The translations under genes and the position numbers were made by a program. Below, piece after piece: positions 39,845 to 49,511 of a DNA stretch of 64,000 nt (the stretch's first letter is position 1; each line of letters starts with the position of its first letter). The stretch is taken from assembly GCF_002102255.1 (NCBI RefSeq), contig NZ_LQPH01000107.1, positions 113,381-177,380 of the forward strand, given 5' to 3'. The stretch is from Mycobacterium nebraskense. Its GTDB lineage: Bacteria > Actinomycetota > Actinomycetes > Mycobacteriales > Mycobacteriaceae. Under the pieces are notes generated by a model. That model saw only the letters and a program-made list of their open reading frames with translations, searched no databases and was not told the origin of the DNA.

Positions 39845-40161
39845 GCGACTCGCCGGCGGATCGCGGGAGTCAGGCCGATCGGACGACGCTGGCCTGGACG
39901 CGGACGTCGTTCGCGTTCCTGGCCAACGGCGCCCTGCTGATGATCAGGAACCTGCACGGCTCCGTCAGTCCGACGGGGTTGATCCCCGCCGCTTTGGCCG
40001 GCGCCGTCGCGCTGGGGACCTTCCTGATCGCCCTGCAACGCCAGCGCACTCTGCGACAGCGCCCGTTACCGGAGCGGATCACGCCCCACCGCCAGGTCCA
40101 CTTCATCGGGACCGCGGTGCTGGCTCTGATTGTCGTCACCACGCTCGCCCAGTTCATCTAG
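39841..40161 (+). CDS. Second DUF202 membrane protein
   Basis: The 106-residue protein is a shorter DUF202 member ([19 protein letters not shown] near residue 15) with three predicted helices. The TTG start at 39841 overlaps the stop of the first DUF202 gene. Tandem unequal DUF202 pairs are common and probably form a hetero-oligomer in the membrane. A SigK-like promoter motif lies 35 bp downstream of its stop, before sigK. Confidence 0.82.
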   Translation: MSDSPADRGSQADRTTLAWTRTSFAFLANGALLMIRNLHGSVSPTGLIPAALAGAVALGTFLIALQRQRTLRQRPLPERITPHRQVHFIGTAVLALIVVTTLAQFI

Positions 40162-40195
40162 CAGGGTGTTCGTTCTCACAGTGGCGCAAGGAAAT

Positions 40196-40224
40196 CGTCC
40201 ACCCGGTCCGCGGCTACGAATAAC
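40196..40224 (+). promoter_or_regulatory. SigK-type promoter candidate before sigK
   Basis: CGTCC (40196-40200), a 15-nt spacer, and ACGAATAAC (40216-40224). The same pattern with exactly the same spacer precedes the mpt83-like, dipZ and mpt70-like genes. It would make sigK autoregulated. Transcription would start near 40230, giving a leader of about 80 nt to the ATG at 40314. Confidence 0.6.
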
Positions 40225-40313
40225 GGGAGTGGACAGATGTCGGCATCGTGTCGCGGCAGCAGGGCCGCGGACTCCGTCCTGCGGAGGCCCGCCTGGCGCT
40301 AGGCTACCGATCG

Positions 40314-40877
40314 ATGACGGGACCGCCCACGCTCGGCAAGGACCTGGACGCGCTGCTGCACAGGGTCGCGCGCGGGGACAGCGACGCGTTCGCCGCGGTT
40401 TACGACCTCACTAAGAGTCGGGTGTACGGAATGGTGATGCGGGTGCTGCGCGATTCCGGCTACAGCGAGGAGACCACCCAGGAGGTCTACTGCGACGTAT
40501 GGCGGACGGCGCCGGACTACGACTCCAGCAGGGGCTCCGCTCTATCCTGGCTGCTGACCATCGCGCACCGGCGGGCCGTCGACCGGGTGCGGACCGAGGA
40601 AGCGTCCGGCAGGCGGGAGTCCCGCTACGCAGCGGCGAGCGCGGACACCGCCAGTGACGTCGTCGCCGAATCGGCGATCGCCGGTGACGAGCGACGCCGC
40701 GTAGTCGAATGCCTGGGCGCGTTGACCGACACGCAGCGGGAGTGTATCCAGTTGGCTTATTACGACGGACTCACCTACAGCCAGGTGTCGGAGCGGTTGG
40801 CCGCGAATCTGTCGACGATCAAGTCGCGCATGCGCGACGCGCTGCGCGCCTTGCGTAACTGCCTGGATGTGCCATGA
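40314..40877 (+). CDS. sigK: ECF RNA polymerase sigma factor SigK
   Basis: The 187-residue sigma factor closely matches SigK. Sigma region 2 spans about residues 25-95 ([21 protein letters not shown] and the [14 protein letters not shown] promoter-melting segment). Region 4 spans about 130-180 ([21 protein letters not shown]). The ATG at 40314 (MTGPP) is chosen by family similarity, since the frame is open to 40248. It is coupled to its anti-sigma gene by an ATGA overlap. In H37Rv sigK-rskA lies far from mpt70/mpt83, while here they are adjacent. Confidence 0.95.
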   Translation: MTGPPTLGKDLDALLHRVARGDSDAFAAVYDLTKSRVYGMVMRVLRDSGYSEETTQEVYCDVWRTAPDYDSSRGSALSWLLTIAHRRAVDRVRTEEASGRRESRYAAASADTASDVVAESAIAGDERRRVVECLGALTDTQRECIQLAYYDGLTYSQVSERLAANLSTIKSRMRDALRALRNCLDVP

Positions 40878-41572
40878 CGGAACCGAACGAATTCGAATTG
40901 CTCGAGCTCGCAACGCCGTACGCGTTGGATGCGGTGTCGGAGGAGGAGCGGGCCGATATCGAGCGGCGGGTCGCGGCCGCGCCACGGTCGGTGGCGGCGG
41001 CCTTCGACGATGAGGTCCGCGCCGTCCGCGAGACGATGGCGGTCGTCTCGGCGACGACGGCGGTCGAACCGCCGGCGCACCTGCGGGCCGCGACGCTGGG
41101 GGCGATACCTTCTCGCGATGAGCGCAAATACGGTTGGCGCACCGCCATTTTGGGGGCTGCGGCGGCAGCGGTGGTGGTCGGCGCCGCCGCATTCGGCGTC
41201 GGGGTATTGATGCGACCGCACCCGCCGTCGACCGTCGCCGAGCAGGTGTTGACGGCCCCCGATGTGCGCACCGTTTCTGGCCCGCTCGGCAGTGGCACTG
41301 CCACGGTTGTCTTTTCCCACGACCGCAACGCCGGTGTGCTGGTGATGAACAACGTCCCCCCGCCGAAGCCCGGGACCGTCTACCAAATGTGGTTGCTGAG
41401 CGACAAGGGTCCGACGTCGGCGGGAACGATGAGCACGGCCGCCGTGGCGCCGTCGACTACCGCAACGCTCACCAACCTCGGGTCGTCAACGGCCTTGGCG
41501 TTCACCGTCGAACCCGGTACCGGGTCGCCGCGGCCGACCGGGACGATACTGGCTGCGCTGCCGCTGAGCTGA
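40874..41572 (+). CDS. rskA: Anti-sigma-K factor RskA
   Basis: The 232-residue protein has a cytosolic N-terminal sigma-binding segment (residues 1-80, [20 protein letters not shown]), one transmembrane helix near residues 92-114 and an extracytoplasmic C-terminal domain. RskA holds SigK until regulated proteolysis (site-1 protease, then Rip1) releases it. M. bovis carries RskA mutations that derepress MPT70/83, and I see no frameshift here. The ATG overlaps the sigK stop. Confidence 0.94.
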   Translation: MTEPNEFELLELATPYALDAVSEEERADIERRVAAAPRSVAAAFDDEVRAVRETMAVVSATTAVEPPAHLRAATLGAIPSRDERKYGWRTAILGAAAAAVVVGAAAFGVGVLMRPHPPSTVAEQVLTAPDVRTVSGPLGSGTATVVFSHDRNAGVLVMNNVPPPKPGTVYQMWLLSDKGPTSAGTMSTAAVAPSTTATLTNLGSSTALAFTVEPGTGSPRPTGTILAALPLS

Positions 41573-41600
41573 ACCGCTCACGACTGTTCTCGACCCGGAC

Positions 41601-41630
41601 CCGTCCGCGCACTCGTCGTCTCCGAATCAC
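41601..41630 (+). promoter_or_regulatory. SigK-type promoter candidate before the mpt83-like gene
   Basis: CCGTCC (41601-41606), a 15-nt spacer, and CCGAATCAC (41622-41630), 58 bp before the ATG at 41689. It matches the other three sites in the cluster in both boxes and in spacing. Confidence 0.65.
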
Positions 41631-41688
41631 TCCTGTCCGGTCGAAAGGCGGCGCTACGGGCCGTCCATGGAGAAGGAGTGGAAACGCG

Positions 41689-42363
41689 ATGATCAATGTT
41701 CGGGCCAGAACGATCGCTGCGGCAGGCCTCGCAACGATTGCGGTAGCTGGTTTCTCGGCGTGTTCGAACAACAAATCGGCGTCGGGACCGATGACGAGCA
41801 GCAGCATGGCGACGGTCACCAGCAGCATGGCGGGTCCGGCGACGACGTCGGCCGCGGCCGATCCGGCGGCGGATCTGATCGGGACTGGCTGCGGCGACTA
41901 CGCCAAGCAGAACCCCAGCGGCCCCGGGTCGGTTGCCGGGATGGCTCAGGACCCGGTCGCCACTGCCGCGTCCAACAATCCGATGCTGACCCCCCTGACC
42001 TCGGCGCTGTCGGGCAAGCTGAACCCGAACGTCAACCTGGTCGACACGTTGAACAACGGCCAGTACACGGTCTTCGCGCCGACCAACGCCGCCTTCGACA
42101 AGCTGCCGGCGGCCACCATCGACAAGCTCAAGACGGATTCGCAGCTGCTGAAGAGCATCTTGACGTATCACGTGGTGCCGGGTCAGCAGAGTCCCATGAA
42201 GGTCGACGGTGACCACCCGACCCTGCAGGGCGCCAAGCTGACCGTGACCGGTCAGGGCAACGACCTCAAGGTCAACAACGCCGGCTTGGTGTGCGGAGGG
42301 GTGCACACCGCCAACGCGACGGTGTACATGATCGACACGGTGCTGATGCCGCCAGGCCAGTAA
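41689..42363 (+). CDS. mpt83: MPT83-like FAS1-domain lipoprotein
   Basis: The 224-residue protein has a signal peptide with lipobox AGFSAC (Cys near residue 25) and a Ser/Thr/Met-rich linker. A single fasciclin (FAS1) domain spans residues about 85-224, with the H1 motif [15 protein letters not shown] and the H2 end region [10 protein letters not shown]. This is the architecture of MPT83, a SigK-dependent cell-surface lipoprotein. The start has AAGGAG about 12 bases upstream. The frame is open to 41134 but that is antisense or out-of-frame overlap with rskA. A strong terminator follows. Confidence 0.9.
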   Translation: MINVRARTIAAAGLATIAVAGFSACSNNKSASGPMTSSSMATVTSSMAGPATTSAAADPAADLIGTGCGDYAKQNPSGPGSVAGMAQDPVATAASNNPMLTPLTSALSGKLNPNVNLVDTLNNGQYTVFAPTNAAFDKLPAATIDKLKTDSQLLKSILTYHVVPGQQSPMKVDGDHPTLQGAKLTVTGQGNDLKVNNAGLVCGGVHTANATVYMIDTVLMPPGQ

Positions 42364-42385
42364 GCTTGCCTGCCAATCGGGGATG

Positions 42386-42412
42386 AACAGCCCGGCTTCG
42401 GCCGGGCTGTTT
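42386..42412 (+). terminator. Rho-independent terminator after the mpt83-like gene
   Basis: AACAGCCCGGC, loop TTCG, GCCGGGCTGTT, followed by TTCC. This is an 11-bp GC-rich stem with a tetraloop and a short T-run, 22 bp past the stop. It separates the mpt83-like gene from dipZ, which has its own promoter-like motif. Confidence 0.85.
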
Positions 42413-42427
42413 TCCTTTGCGGCAGCA

Positions 42428-42458
42428 CCAATCCGCGACACCCTTGGCGGCGAATGAC
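42428..42458 (+). promoter_or_regulatory. SigK-type promoter candidate overlapping the dipZ start
   Basis: CCAATCC (42428-42434), a 15-nt spacer, and GCGAATGAC (42450-42458). The ATG at 42454 lies inside the second box, so a transcript from this promoter would begin near the ATG at 42463. This supports 42463 as a leaderless start for dipZ. Confidence 0.6.
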
Positions 42459-42462
42459 TTTC

Positions 42463-44208
42463 ATGCTGACCATTGCGTTGATCGGCCTCGTCGGAGGCCT
42501 CCTCACCGGCGTATCGCCGTGCATCCTGCCGGTGCTGCCGGTCATCTTCTTCGCCGGTGCCCAGGGCGGCGGCAATGACGTTGCCGCACAATCGGTTTCC
42601 GGCCCGGGCGTTGCGGTCAAGCCGGAGCGCACGTCGCGCAGTGCGCGGCCCTACCTGGTCATCGGCGGTCTGGTGCTCAGCTTCACCGCGGTCACGTTGG
42701 CGGGCTCGACACTGCTGTCGCTGGTGCACCTGCCGCAGGACGCCATCCGCTGGGTCGCTCTGGTCGCCTTGATGGCCATCGGTCTCGGCCTGATCTTCCC
42801 GCGGGTCGAGCACTTGCTGGAGCGTCCGTTTGCGCGTATCCCACAGAAACAGTTGGGGTTCGGCAGCGGCGGGTTCGGTCTCGGCCTGGCGCTGGGCGTG
42901 TTGTATGTCCCGTGCGCCGGGCCCATTCTCGCCGCGATTGTGGTGGCCGGCGCCACGGCTCCCCTTGGCCTGCGCACCGTGGTGCTGACCAGCACCTTCG
43001 CGCTGGGTGCGGCACTGCCGTTGCTGGTCTTCGCGTTGGCGGGCAATCGAGTCGCTCAGCGGGTGGGAGCGTTTCGACGGCGGCAGCGGCACATCCGGGT
43101 CGCCGCCGGAATCGTGATGATCGTGCTCGCGGTGGGACTGGTGTTCAACGTTCCCGCGGTTCTGCAACGGGCCGTTCCCGACTACACCAGCGGTCTACAA
43201 CAACGGTTGGCCACCGACCGCGGCGTCCGGGAGAAGCTCAACCTCGGCGGCATCGTCAACGACCAGAACGCCCGGCTGTCGAATTGCAGCGACGGTGGCC
43301 GGGAGCTCGAAAGCTGCGGCCCGGCACCCGATCTCAAGGGCATTGCCGGTTGGCTGAACACGCCCGGCAACCAACCGGTCCCACTCGCGTCCCTGCGTGG
43401 CAAGGTCGTGCTGATCGATTTTTGGGCGTACTCCTGCATCAACTGCCAACGGGCCATCCAGCACGTCGTCAGCTGGTACAACGCCTACAAGGGCGACGGG
43501 TTCGAGGTCATCGGGGTCCATACTCCGGAGTATGCGTTCGAACAGGTACCCGGGAATGTCGCCAAAGGCGCCGCCGACCTGAGCATCACGTACCCGATCG
43601 CCTTGGACAACGGCTACTCCTCGTGGACGAACTACCGCAACCGTTACTGGCCGGCGGAGTATTTGATCGACGCGAGCGGCGAGGTGCGCCACATCAAATT
43701 CGGCGAGGGCGACTACAACGTCACCGAGGATCTGATCAGGCAGCTGATCGTGGCCGCGCGTCCCGGGCTGAACCTGGCACCGCCGACAGACGCGAGCCGC
43801 TCGGCCCTGCCAGACAAGACCACGCCCGAGACCTACTTCGGCGTCGGCAAGGTCGTCAACTACGGCGGCGGCGGGCCATACGACGAAGGCACAGCCACTT
43901 TCGACTATCCGCCTACCCTGGCCGCCGACCGCTTCGCCCTGAAAGGTCCGTGGACGCTGGACTACCAGGGGGCCACTGCCGCCGGCAGCCAGTCCAGTAT
44001 CAGGTTGAACTACCACGCCAAGAACGTCTACATCGTCGTCGGCGGCACCGGGTCCCTCACGGTCACCCGCGACGGACGATCCGTCACGATTCCGATCAGC
44101 GGACCGCCGACGTCGCACCAAATCGTGTCCGGCGGGCAGCTGCGATCAGGGACCCTCGAGGTGCGCGCCGACCGAGCGCTGCAGGTGTATTCGTTCACGT
44201 ACGGCTGA
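42463..44208 (+). CDS. dipZ: DipZ: CcdA-type membrane domain fused to thioredoxin-like domain
   Basis: The 581-residue protein combines a six-helix CcdA/DsbD-beta domain (paired Cys20 in SPCILP and Cys151 in YVPCAGP), an exported thioredoxin/TlpA-like domain with Cys325-Ile-Asn-Cys328, and a C-terminal beta-sandwich. It carries electrons from cytosolic thioredoxin across the membrane to keep exported thiols reduced. In M. tuberculosis dipZ lies between mpt83 and mpt70, as here. The start is chosen at ATG 42463, with alternative ATG 42454. Confidence 0.92.
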   Translation: MLTIALIGLVGGLLTGVSPCILPVLPVIFFAGAQGGGNDVAAQSVSGPGVAVKPERTSRSARPYLVIGGLVLSFTAVTLAGSTLLSLVHLPQDAIRWVALVALMAIGLGLIFPRVEHLLERPFARIPQKQLGFGSGGFGLGLALGVLYVPCAGPILAAIVVAGATAPLGLRTVVLTSTFALGAALPLLVFALAGNRVAQRVGAFRRRQRHIRVAAGIVMIVLAVGLVFNVPAVLQRAVPDYTSGLQQRLATDRGVREKLNLGGIVNDQNARLSNCSDGGRELESCGPAPDLKGIAGWLNTPGNQPVPLASLRGKVVLIDFWAYSCINCQRAIQHVVSWYNAYKGDGFEVIGVHTPEYAFEQVPGNVAKGAADLSITYPIALDNGYSSWTNYRNRYWPAEYLIDASGEVRHIKFGEGDYNVTEDLIRQLIVAARPGLNLAPPTDASRSALPDKTTPETYFGVGKVVNYGGGGPYDEGTATFDYPPTLAADRFALKGPWTLDYQGATAAGSQSSIRLNYHAKNVYIVVGGTGSLTVTRDGRSVTIPISGPPTSHQIVSGGQLRSGTLEVRADRALQVYSFTYG

Positions 44209-44224
44209 AACTTTTACCCCTGCA

Positions 44225-44255
44225 CCAATCCGAAGGTGGTCGGGCTCCGAATCAC
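44225..44255 (+). promoter_or_regulatory. SigK-type promoter candidate before the mpt70-like gene
   Basis: CCAATCC (44225-44231), a 15-nt spacer, and CCGAATCAC (44247-44255), 37 bp before the ATG at 44293. The second box is identical to that of the mpt83-like gene and the first to that of dipZ. Confidence 0.68.
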
Positions 44256-44292
44256 TCATCAAATGTCGGACCAATCAAAGGAGTCAAACGCG

Positions 44293-44877
44293 ATGAAAGC
44301 ACACATGACGTCGGTGGCAGCGAAAGGATTCGCGGTAGCGGCGATGCTGGGTCTGGGTGTGGTGAGCGCTCCGACCGCGGCGGCGGCCGATCTGGTGGGC
44401 CCCGGCTGCTCTGATTACGCGGCTGCCAACCCCAGCGGCCCGGGGTCGGTGCAAGGAATGTCGCAGGTTCCGGTGGCGGTAGCGGCGTCCAACAATCCGG
44501 TGCTGACCACCCTGACGGCTGCACTGTCGGGCAAGCTGAACCCGAACGTCAACCTGGTCGATACCTTGAACAACGGCCAGTACACGGTGTTCGCACCGAC
44601 CGACGCCGCATTCAACAAGCTGCCGGCGGCCACCATCGACAAGCTCAAGACGGACTCGCAGCTGCTCACCAGCATCCTGACCTATCACGTGGTGCCGGGT
44701 CAGTTGAGTCCGACGATGGTCGCGGGCTCGCACAAGACGGTCCAAGGCGCGAACGTGACCGTGACCGGCCAGGGCAACGGCCTCAGGGTCAACAACGCGG
44801 GTCTGGTCTGCGGTGGCGTGCCCACCGCCAACGCGACCGTGTACATGATCGACACGGTGCTGATGCCGCCGGCGTAA
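44293..44877 (+). CDS. mpt70: MPT70-like secreted FAS1-domain protein
   Basis: The 194-residue protein has a cleavable signal peptide ending in PTAAAA near residue 31 without a lipobox, followed by one FAS1 domain. The domain is nearly identical over long stretches to that of the mpt83-like protein upstream. This is the MPT70 pattern: the soluble, secreted partner of lipoprotein MPT83. AAAGGAG lies about 10 bases before the ATG. The start at 44293 is fixed by this site and by the signal peptide. Confidence 0.9.
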   Translation: MKAHMTSVAAKGFAVAAMLGLGVVSAPTAAAADLVGPGCSDYAAANPSGPGSVQGMSQVPVAVAASNNPVLTTLTAALSGKLNPNVNLVDTLNNGQYTVFAPTDAAFNKLPAATIDKLKTDSQLLTSILTYHVVPGQLSPTMVAGSHKTVQGANVTVTGQGNGLRVNNAGLVCGGVPTANATVYMIDTVLMPPA

Positions 44878-44940
44878 AGCCGCAATGGCACGCCTGTCAG
44901 CCACGTTCGCCACACCAGCCCCTCCGAGAAGTGACGCACT

Positions 44941-45003
44941 GTTTGCCCGCCTCACAGCGACATCCGGCCCCGCGCTGACGTTGTCGCTCAGAGGCGGGCA
45001 AAC
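44941..45003. repeat. Dispersed hairpin, family B copy 1
   Basis: GTTTGCCCGCCTC (44941-44953) pairs with GAGGCGGGCAAAC (44991-45003), and inside it AGCGACA pairs with TGTCGCT. A tail containing CGCCACACCAGCC lies about 25 bp to the left. The copy at 50697 is the same element in opposite orientation. Both sit at the 3' end of a minus-strand gene. Confidence 0.8.
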
Positions 45004-45045
45004 GGTGGGCCGCACCCCCTGCCGGGGCGGGTGCGGCGGATGTGG

Positions 45046-47922
45046 CTAGTCGCCCAGCAGTGCGCGCACCGCGGGCCGAGGCCCCGTCGGCCGCAGCATG
45101 GCGCTGGCGGGGCGGGGACGCACCGCCAGCGGCCACCAGAACCAGCGGCCCAGCAGTGCGGCGATGGACGGGGTCATGAACGCGCGCACCACCAGAGTGT
45201 CGAACAGCAGGCCCAGGCCGATCGTCGTGCCGACCTGGCCGAGCACCCGTAGTTCGCTGACCGCCATGGATGCCATCGTGAAGGCGAACACCAGGCCCGC
45301 GTTCGTCACGACCTTGCCGGTGCCCCCGAGCGACCGGATGATCCCGGTGTTCAGGCCCGCGCCGATCTCCTGCTTGAACCGGGCGACCAGGAGCAGGTTG
45401 TAGTCGGATCCCACGGCCAGCAGGATGATCACCGACATCGCGAGCACCAGCCAATGCAGTTCCATTCGGATGATGTGCTGCCACAACAACACCGAAAGCC
45501 CGAAGGAGGCGCCCAGCGAAAGCGCCACCGTCCCCACGATCACCACGGCCGCGACGAAACTGCGGGTGATCACCAGCATGATGACGAAGATGAGGCAGAG
45601 CGAGGAAATCGCCGCGATCATCAGGTCGTATTTGGCGCCGTCGGAGATGTCCTTGAATACCGCCGCGGTGCCGCCGAGGGAGATTTTCGCGTTCTCCAGC
45701 GGGGTGGTCTTCAGCGCTTCCTCGGCCGCGGTCTTGATGGCGTCGACCCGGGCGAAGCCCTCGGGTGTCGCGGGGTCACCTCGGTGCAAGATGAACAGGC
45801 GCGCGGCCTTGCCGTCCGGGGACAAGAACATTTCCATGCCGCGCTTGAAGTCTCGGTTGTCGAAGACTTCCGGTGGCAGATAGAAGGAATCGTCGTTCTT
45901 GGATGCGTCGAAGGCCTGCCCCATGGCACTGGGGTTCTCGCTGTTCGCATCCATCTGGCCGATGATCCCGGACATGGTGCTGTGCATCGTCAGCATCATG
46001 GTCCGCATGCTTTGCATGGAGTTGATCATCGGCGGGATCTGCATGAGCAGCTGCGGCAGCAGCACGTCGATCTTGTCGAGGTCGGCGACCAGATCGCGCA
46101 GCCTGTCGTTGATCTCGTCGACACCGTCGATGGCATCGAAGATGGATCTGAGCGACCAGCAGACGGGAATGTCGTAGCAGTGCCGTTCCCAGTAGAAGTA
46201 GCTGCGGAGCGGCCGGTAGAAATCCTCGAAATCCGAGATGCGATCGCGCAATTCGGCCGTGATGGCCTGCATGTCGTGGGTTTCGCCGGTCAGGTCGTGA
46301 GTCGTGGCGACGAGCTGTGACATCAGACCATACATGCGCTGCATGGTGTCGATCATCTTCGCCAGCTCGTCCGCCTGCTTGAGCAGATCATCCATGCGCT
46401 GCGTTTGAAAGGTGCTGTTTTGAACCAGGCTGGCATTTTGCATGCTGATCATGAATGGCAGCGTCGTGTGCGGCAGCGTGGTTCCGTCCGGCCGGGTTAT
46501 CGCCTGGACCCTGGAAACACCCGGAACCGCGAGGACGCCTTTGGCTAACCTGTTCAATACCAACATGTCTGCCGGGTCGCGCATGTCGTGGTCCGCCTCG
46601 ATCAACATGATTTCCGGCTTCATCCGCGCTTGAGAAAAGTGGCGGTCCGCCGCGCTGTATCCGGCATTGGCGGGGATGTAGTCGGGCACATACTGTCGGT
46701 CGTTGTAACTGGTCTTGTACCCGGGCAGCGCAAGCAGGCCCACGAGGGCGACACCACACGTCGCCGCCAGAACGGGCGCCGGCCAACGAGTGACTACCGT
46801 GCCCACCCGCCGCCAGCCACGAACCTTGATCATCCGCTTGGGATCGAAGAGGCCATAGCGGCTGCCGACGGTGAGAACTGCAGGCCCCAGCGTGAGCGCC
46901 GCCGCCACCGCGACGAGCGTGCCCGCCGCGCAGGGTATGCCGAGGGATTGAAAATAGGGCAACCGCGTGAAGCTCAGACAATACGTCGCGCCCGCGATCG
47001 TCAAGCCGGAGCCCAAGATGACGTGGGCGACCCCGCGATAGGTGGTGTAGTACGCCGTTTCCCGATCCTCGCCGGCCTGACGTGCCTCTTGGTAGCGACC
47101 AAGCAGAAATATGCCGTAGTCCGTTCCCGCCGCGAGCACCAGCGATGTGAGCAGGTTGATGGCGAAGGTTGAAAGCCCGATGACGCCTAAGTCGCCGAGC
47201 AACGCGACGGTTCCCCGCGCGGCTACGAACTCGATGCCGACCAATAGCAGCAGCAGTATGGTGGTAACGATTGACCGATACACGAGCAGTAGCACGACGA
47301 ATATCACTGCGACGGTCGTCGCAGTAATTAAGATCAGCGACTTATCACCGCTTGCGTGCATATCCGCGATCAGCACCGACGGCCCGGTCAGGTAGACCTT
47401 GAGCCCATTCGGCGGAGGTGTTCGCGCGACGATGTCTCGAACCGCGTCAATCGATTCGGCCGCCAAAGCCTCGCCTTGGTTACCGGCGAGATCGAGTTGA
47501 ACGTACGTGGCCTTGCCGTCGGCGCTTTGCGCGCCCGCGGCAGTGAGCGGATCGCCCCAGAAATCCTGTATGTGCTGGACGTGTCGCGGGTCGTCTTTTA
47601 GCTTGCGAATCAGACCGGCATAGTATTTGTGAGCGTCGTCGCCGAGCGGTGGGTCGCTCTCGAGGACAATCATCGCCGCATTGTCGGAATCGGATTCCTT
47701 GAAAACCTTGCCCATCCGCTTCATCGCCTGTATCGAGGGCGCCTCTTCGGGTGTCATCGATACCGAGTGGTCTTGTCCGACCTTTTCCAGCGATGGGACG
47801 GCAAGGGTCACGAGGACGGTGATCGCCAGCCATCCAAGGATGATGGGGATGGAAAGTCGACGGATGGCGCGTGCGATGAATGGCTGTTGTGCGTGCGTGG
47901 CGACGGCGCGATTCTTGGTCAC
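45046..47922 (-). CDS. MmpL-family RND lipid transporter
   Basis: The 958-residue inner-membrane protein has the MmpL layout. It has an early helix, a first periplasmic loop (about residues 50-190), five helices, a second long loop (about 400-740, Met- and Gln-rich and helical, with the Cys pair [10 protein letters not shown]), then a final helix bundle. The conserved proton-relay type motif GTDYGIFLL is near residue 265 and its partner GSDYNLLLV near residue 865. The cluster MmpL1/2/4/5/6/9 is the closest in form. No mmpS gene is adjacent, which is unusual. The lipid carried is unknown. Confidence 0.9.
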   Translation of the reverse strand: MTKNRAVATHAQQPFIARAIRRLSIPIILGWLAITVLVTLAVPSLEKVGQDHSVSMTPEEAPSIQAMKRMGKVFKESDSDNAAMIVLESDPPLGDDAHKYYAGLIRKLKDDPRHVQHIQDFWGDPLTAAGAQSADGKATYVQLDLAGNQGEALAAESIDAVRDIVARTPPPNGLKVYLTGPSVLIADMHASGDKSLILITATTVAVIFVVLLLVYRSIVTTILLLLLVGIEFVAARGTVALLGDLGVIGLSTFAINLLTSLVLAAGTDYGIFLLGRYQEARQAGEDRETAYYTTYRGVAHVILGSGLTIAGATYCLSFTRLPYFQSLGIPCAAGTLVAVAAALTLGPAVLTVGSRYGLFDPKRMIKVRGWRRVGTVVTRWPAPVLAATCGVALVGLLALPGYKTSYNDRQYVPDYIPANAGYSAADRHFSQARMKPEIMLIEADHDMRDPADMLVLNRLAKGVLAVPGVSRVQAITRPDGTTLPHTTLPFMISMQNASLVQNSTFQTQRMDDLLKQADELAKMIDTMQRMYGLMSQLVATTHDLTGETHDMQAITAELRDRISDFEDFYRPLRSYFYWERHCYDIPVCWSLRSIFDAIDGVDEINDRLRDLVADLDKIDVLLPQLLMQIPPMINSMQSMRTMMLTMHSTMSGIIGQMDANSENPSAMGQAFDASKNDDSFYLPPEVFDNRDFKRGMEMFLSPDGKAARLFILHRGDPATPEGFARVDAIKTAAEEALKTTPLENAKISLGGTAAVFKDISDGAKYDLMIAAISSLCLIFVIMLVITRSFVAAVVIVGTVALSLGASFGLSVLLWQHIIRMELHWLVLAMSVIILLAVGSDYNLLLVARFKQEIGAGLNTGIIRSLGGTGKVVTNAGLVFAFTMASMAVSELRVLGQVGTTIGLGLLFDTLVVRAFMTPSIAALLGRWFWWPLAVRPRPASAMLRPTGPRPAVRALLGD

Positions 47923-48592
47923 GCGGATTTCACTGCGCGGTCAGCAGAGGCGCACGCCTCATTGAAAGTTGTCTCCGCCTTGCCCTGACCGCCGAAACGG
48001 CATTTATTACCCTTTGCACCGAGGTTTCTCGTGAGGGAATCGATACGGCTCGACACGGACGTCGACTTTGGTGATGTTCGGTTATGCGCGTGAATGTACG
48101 CTACGGCGTGGGGCGACGACGCGCAAATCGAATAACCAACGGTGACTCGGCCTCCATCGGCATCCCGCAAAAGAGAAGGCAGGCGCCCCATCCAGCTAGC
48201 GACCGGAGCCACGTCGGGGATGCGGATTTTCGAGGTTAGCCTGCCCAAAGTCAACCAGTCCGGCTGTCCTGCTGGCACTTTGGCGTCCCGCAATGCCGAA
48301 AAGGCGCTGCTGCGGATGGTCGCCGAAGACGAGCGGGTTGCCACGACCGGCACTACACTGCTCTCTCATGTGTTCAACATAGACATGTGTTGAACAAGAT
48401 GCCCTTCCGGGGTTAAGGTCTGAAGAAACCAACGATATTCGGAGGCAACCAGGGACGCGATTGCCATAGAGTCCGAATCAATGAGCGTGATGAATTATCC
48501 GCGGCGTCCAATTCGGCGCGCATGTTCACCGGTGCAGGTCGGGGCCAATGCCAGATTCCGTCTCTGCGCCTTCCCAGATTGGTCTCTGAGCC
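47923..48592. other. 670-bp intergenic region between mmpL and the glycosyltransferase gene
   Basis: This divergent gap has no convincing gene. Short frames on both strands lack ribosome-binding sites and recognisable domains. The base composition is less GC-rich in parts than in neighbours. The clear structure is the inverted repeat at 48371-48396, listed separately. It should hold promoters for both flanking genes and could also be the scar of lost genes, including the missing mmpS. Confidence 0.5.
48371..48396. promoter_or_regulatory. Operator-like inverted repeat
   Basis: TGTTCAACA (48371-48379) and TGTTGAACA (48388-48396) form a perfect 9-bp inverted repeat with an 8-nt spacer. Each half is also part of a 12-bp direct repeat ATGTGTTSAACA. 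This pattern suits a dimeric repressor such as TetR, but no regulator gene is adjacent. Confidence 0.55.
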
Positions 48593-49507
48593 ATGCCCCA
48601 ACAGCCTTCCGTTGCGATCGTCATTCCCGCCTATAACGAGGAACGCTATATAGGCAAATGCCTCGAATCATGCATCGACCAAACTTCGGCACCGGACGAG
48701 ATAATCGTTGTCAACAACAAGTCGACGGACAACACCGCGTCCATCGTCCGCCGGTATCAAGCCGAGAACCCGCACATTGACATACAGCTAGTCGAGCAAA
48801 ATGAGCATCAGGGCATTGCCCCGACGCGCAACCACGGCTTCGATCACGCGCGGAGCGATATCATCGCCCGGACTGACGCCGACTCCGTCATTGCCAAGGA
48901 CTGGGTCGAGACGATTCGCCGCCGTTTCCAGGATCCGGATATTGATGCCGCGAGCGGACCCATAGGCTTTCATGACATGCCTCTGCGGGGGTTCCTGTTC
49001 TGGCTCGACCGCATCTTGCGCGGCAAGGTCCATAAATACGCAAAGAACGAGCGGTTCCTCATTGGCGCCAACATGGCAATTCGTGCCCAGGCATGGAAGT
49101 CGGTCCGCCAGCTGACTCAGCTGGACCTAGAAGACCGCCTGCATGAAGACGTCGATCTTGCGCTGACCTTATTCAAGAATGACTTCGAGATCGCGTACGA
49201 GCCGGACATGGTCGTCGCCATGTCTGCCCGCCGGGTGGAATCTTCATCGCGAGATTTCTACCGGTATGTCACGCGCTATACGAGGACAACCAAGCTGCAC
49301 GGTATCAAGAGCCCGGCGGCGTATACGACGATAACCACGCTTCTGCTGCTGTATTACCCCTTCCGTACGATGCGGTTTTTCTACGATGTGGAAACCCTGC
49401 AATTCACCTCGTCGAAGTTGCGCGACAAGCTTCGCAAGGTGGGCAGCGCGCGCCGACACCGCGGCAGACATGAATCGCCGGGGCGTGAGCTGCTGAGGGG
49501 CGCGTGA
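48593..49507 (+). CDS. Family 2 glycosyltransferase
   Basis: The 304-residue protein has the GT-A fold signature of family 2: AIVIPAYNEERYIGKCLES at about residues 8-26, NNKSTDNT near residue 42 and the DxD metal motif in RTDADS near residue 95. The acidic catalytic region is LHEDVDLAL near residue 187. A C-terminal hydrophobic stretch near residue 250 suggests membrane association. Probable role: transfer of a sugar to a lipid or polyprenol acceptor. It lies four bases before the acyltransferase gene and the two probably form an operon. Confidence 0.86.
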   Translation: MPQQPSVAIVIPAYNEERYIGKCLESCIDQTSAPDEIIVVNNKSTDNTASIVRRYQAENPHIDIQLVEQNEHQGIAPTRNHGFDHARSDIIARTDADSVIAKDWVETIRRRFQDPDIDAASGPIGFHDMPLRGFLFWLDRILRGKVHKYAKNERFLIGANMAIRAQAWKSVRQLTQLDLEDRLHEDVDLALTLFKNDFEIAYEPDMVVAMSARRVESSSRDFYRYVTRYTRTTKLHGIKSPAAYTTITTLLLLYYPFRTMRFFYDVETLQFTSSKLRDKLRKVGSARRHRGRHESPGRELLRGA

Positions 49508-49511
49508 CGGC

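Noticed and set aside
40874..41572. RskA inactivation as in M. bovis
   Set aside because: The frame is complete with its membrane helix, and nothing in the sequence shows loss of function.
48142..48393. 83-codon plus-strand frame in the mmpL-GT2 gap
   Set aside because: No ribosome-binding site, no recognisable domain, and it runs into the operator-like repeat.
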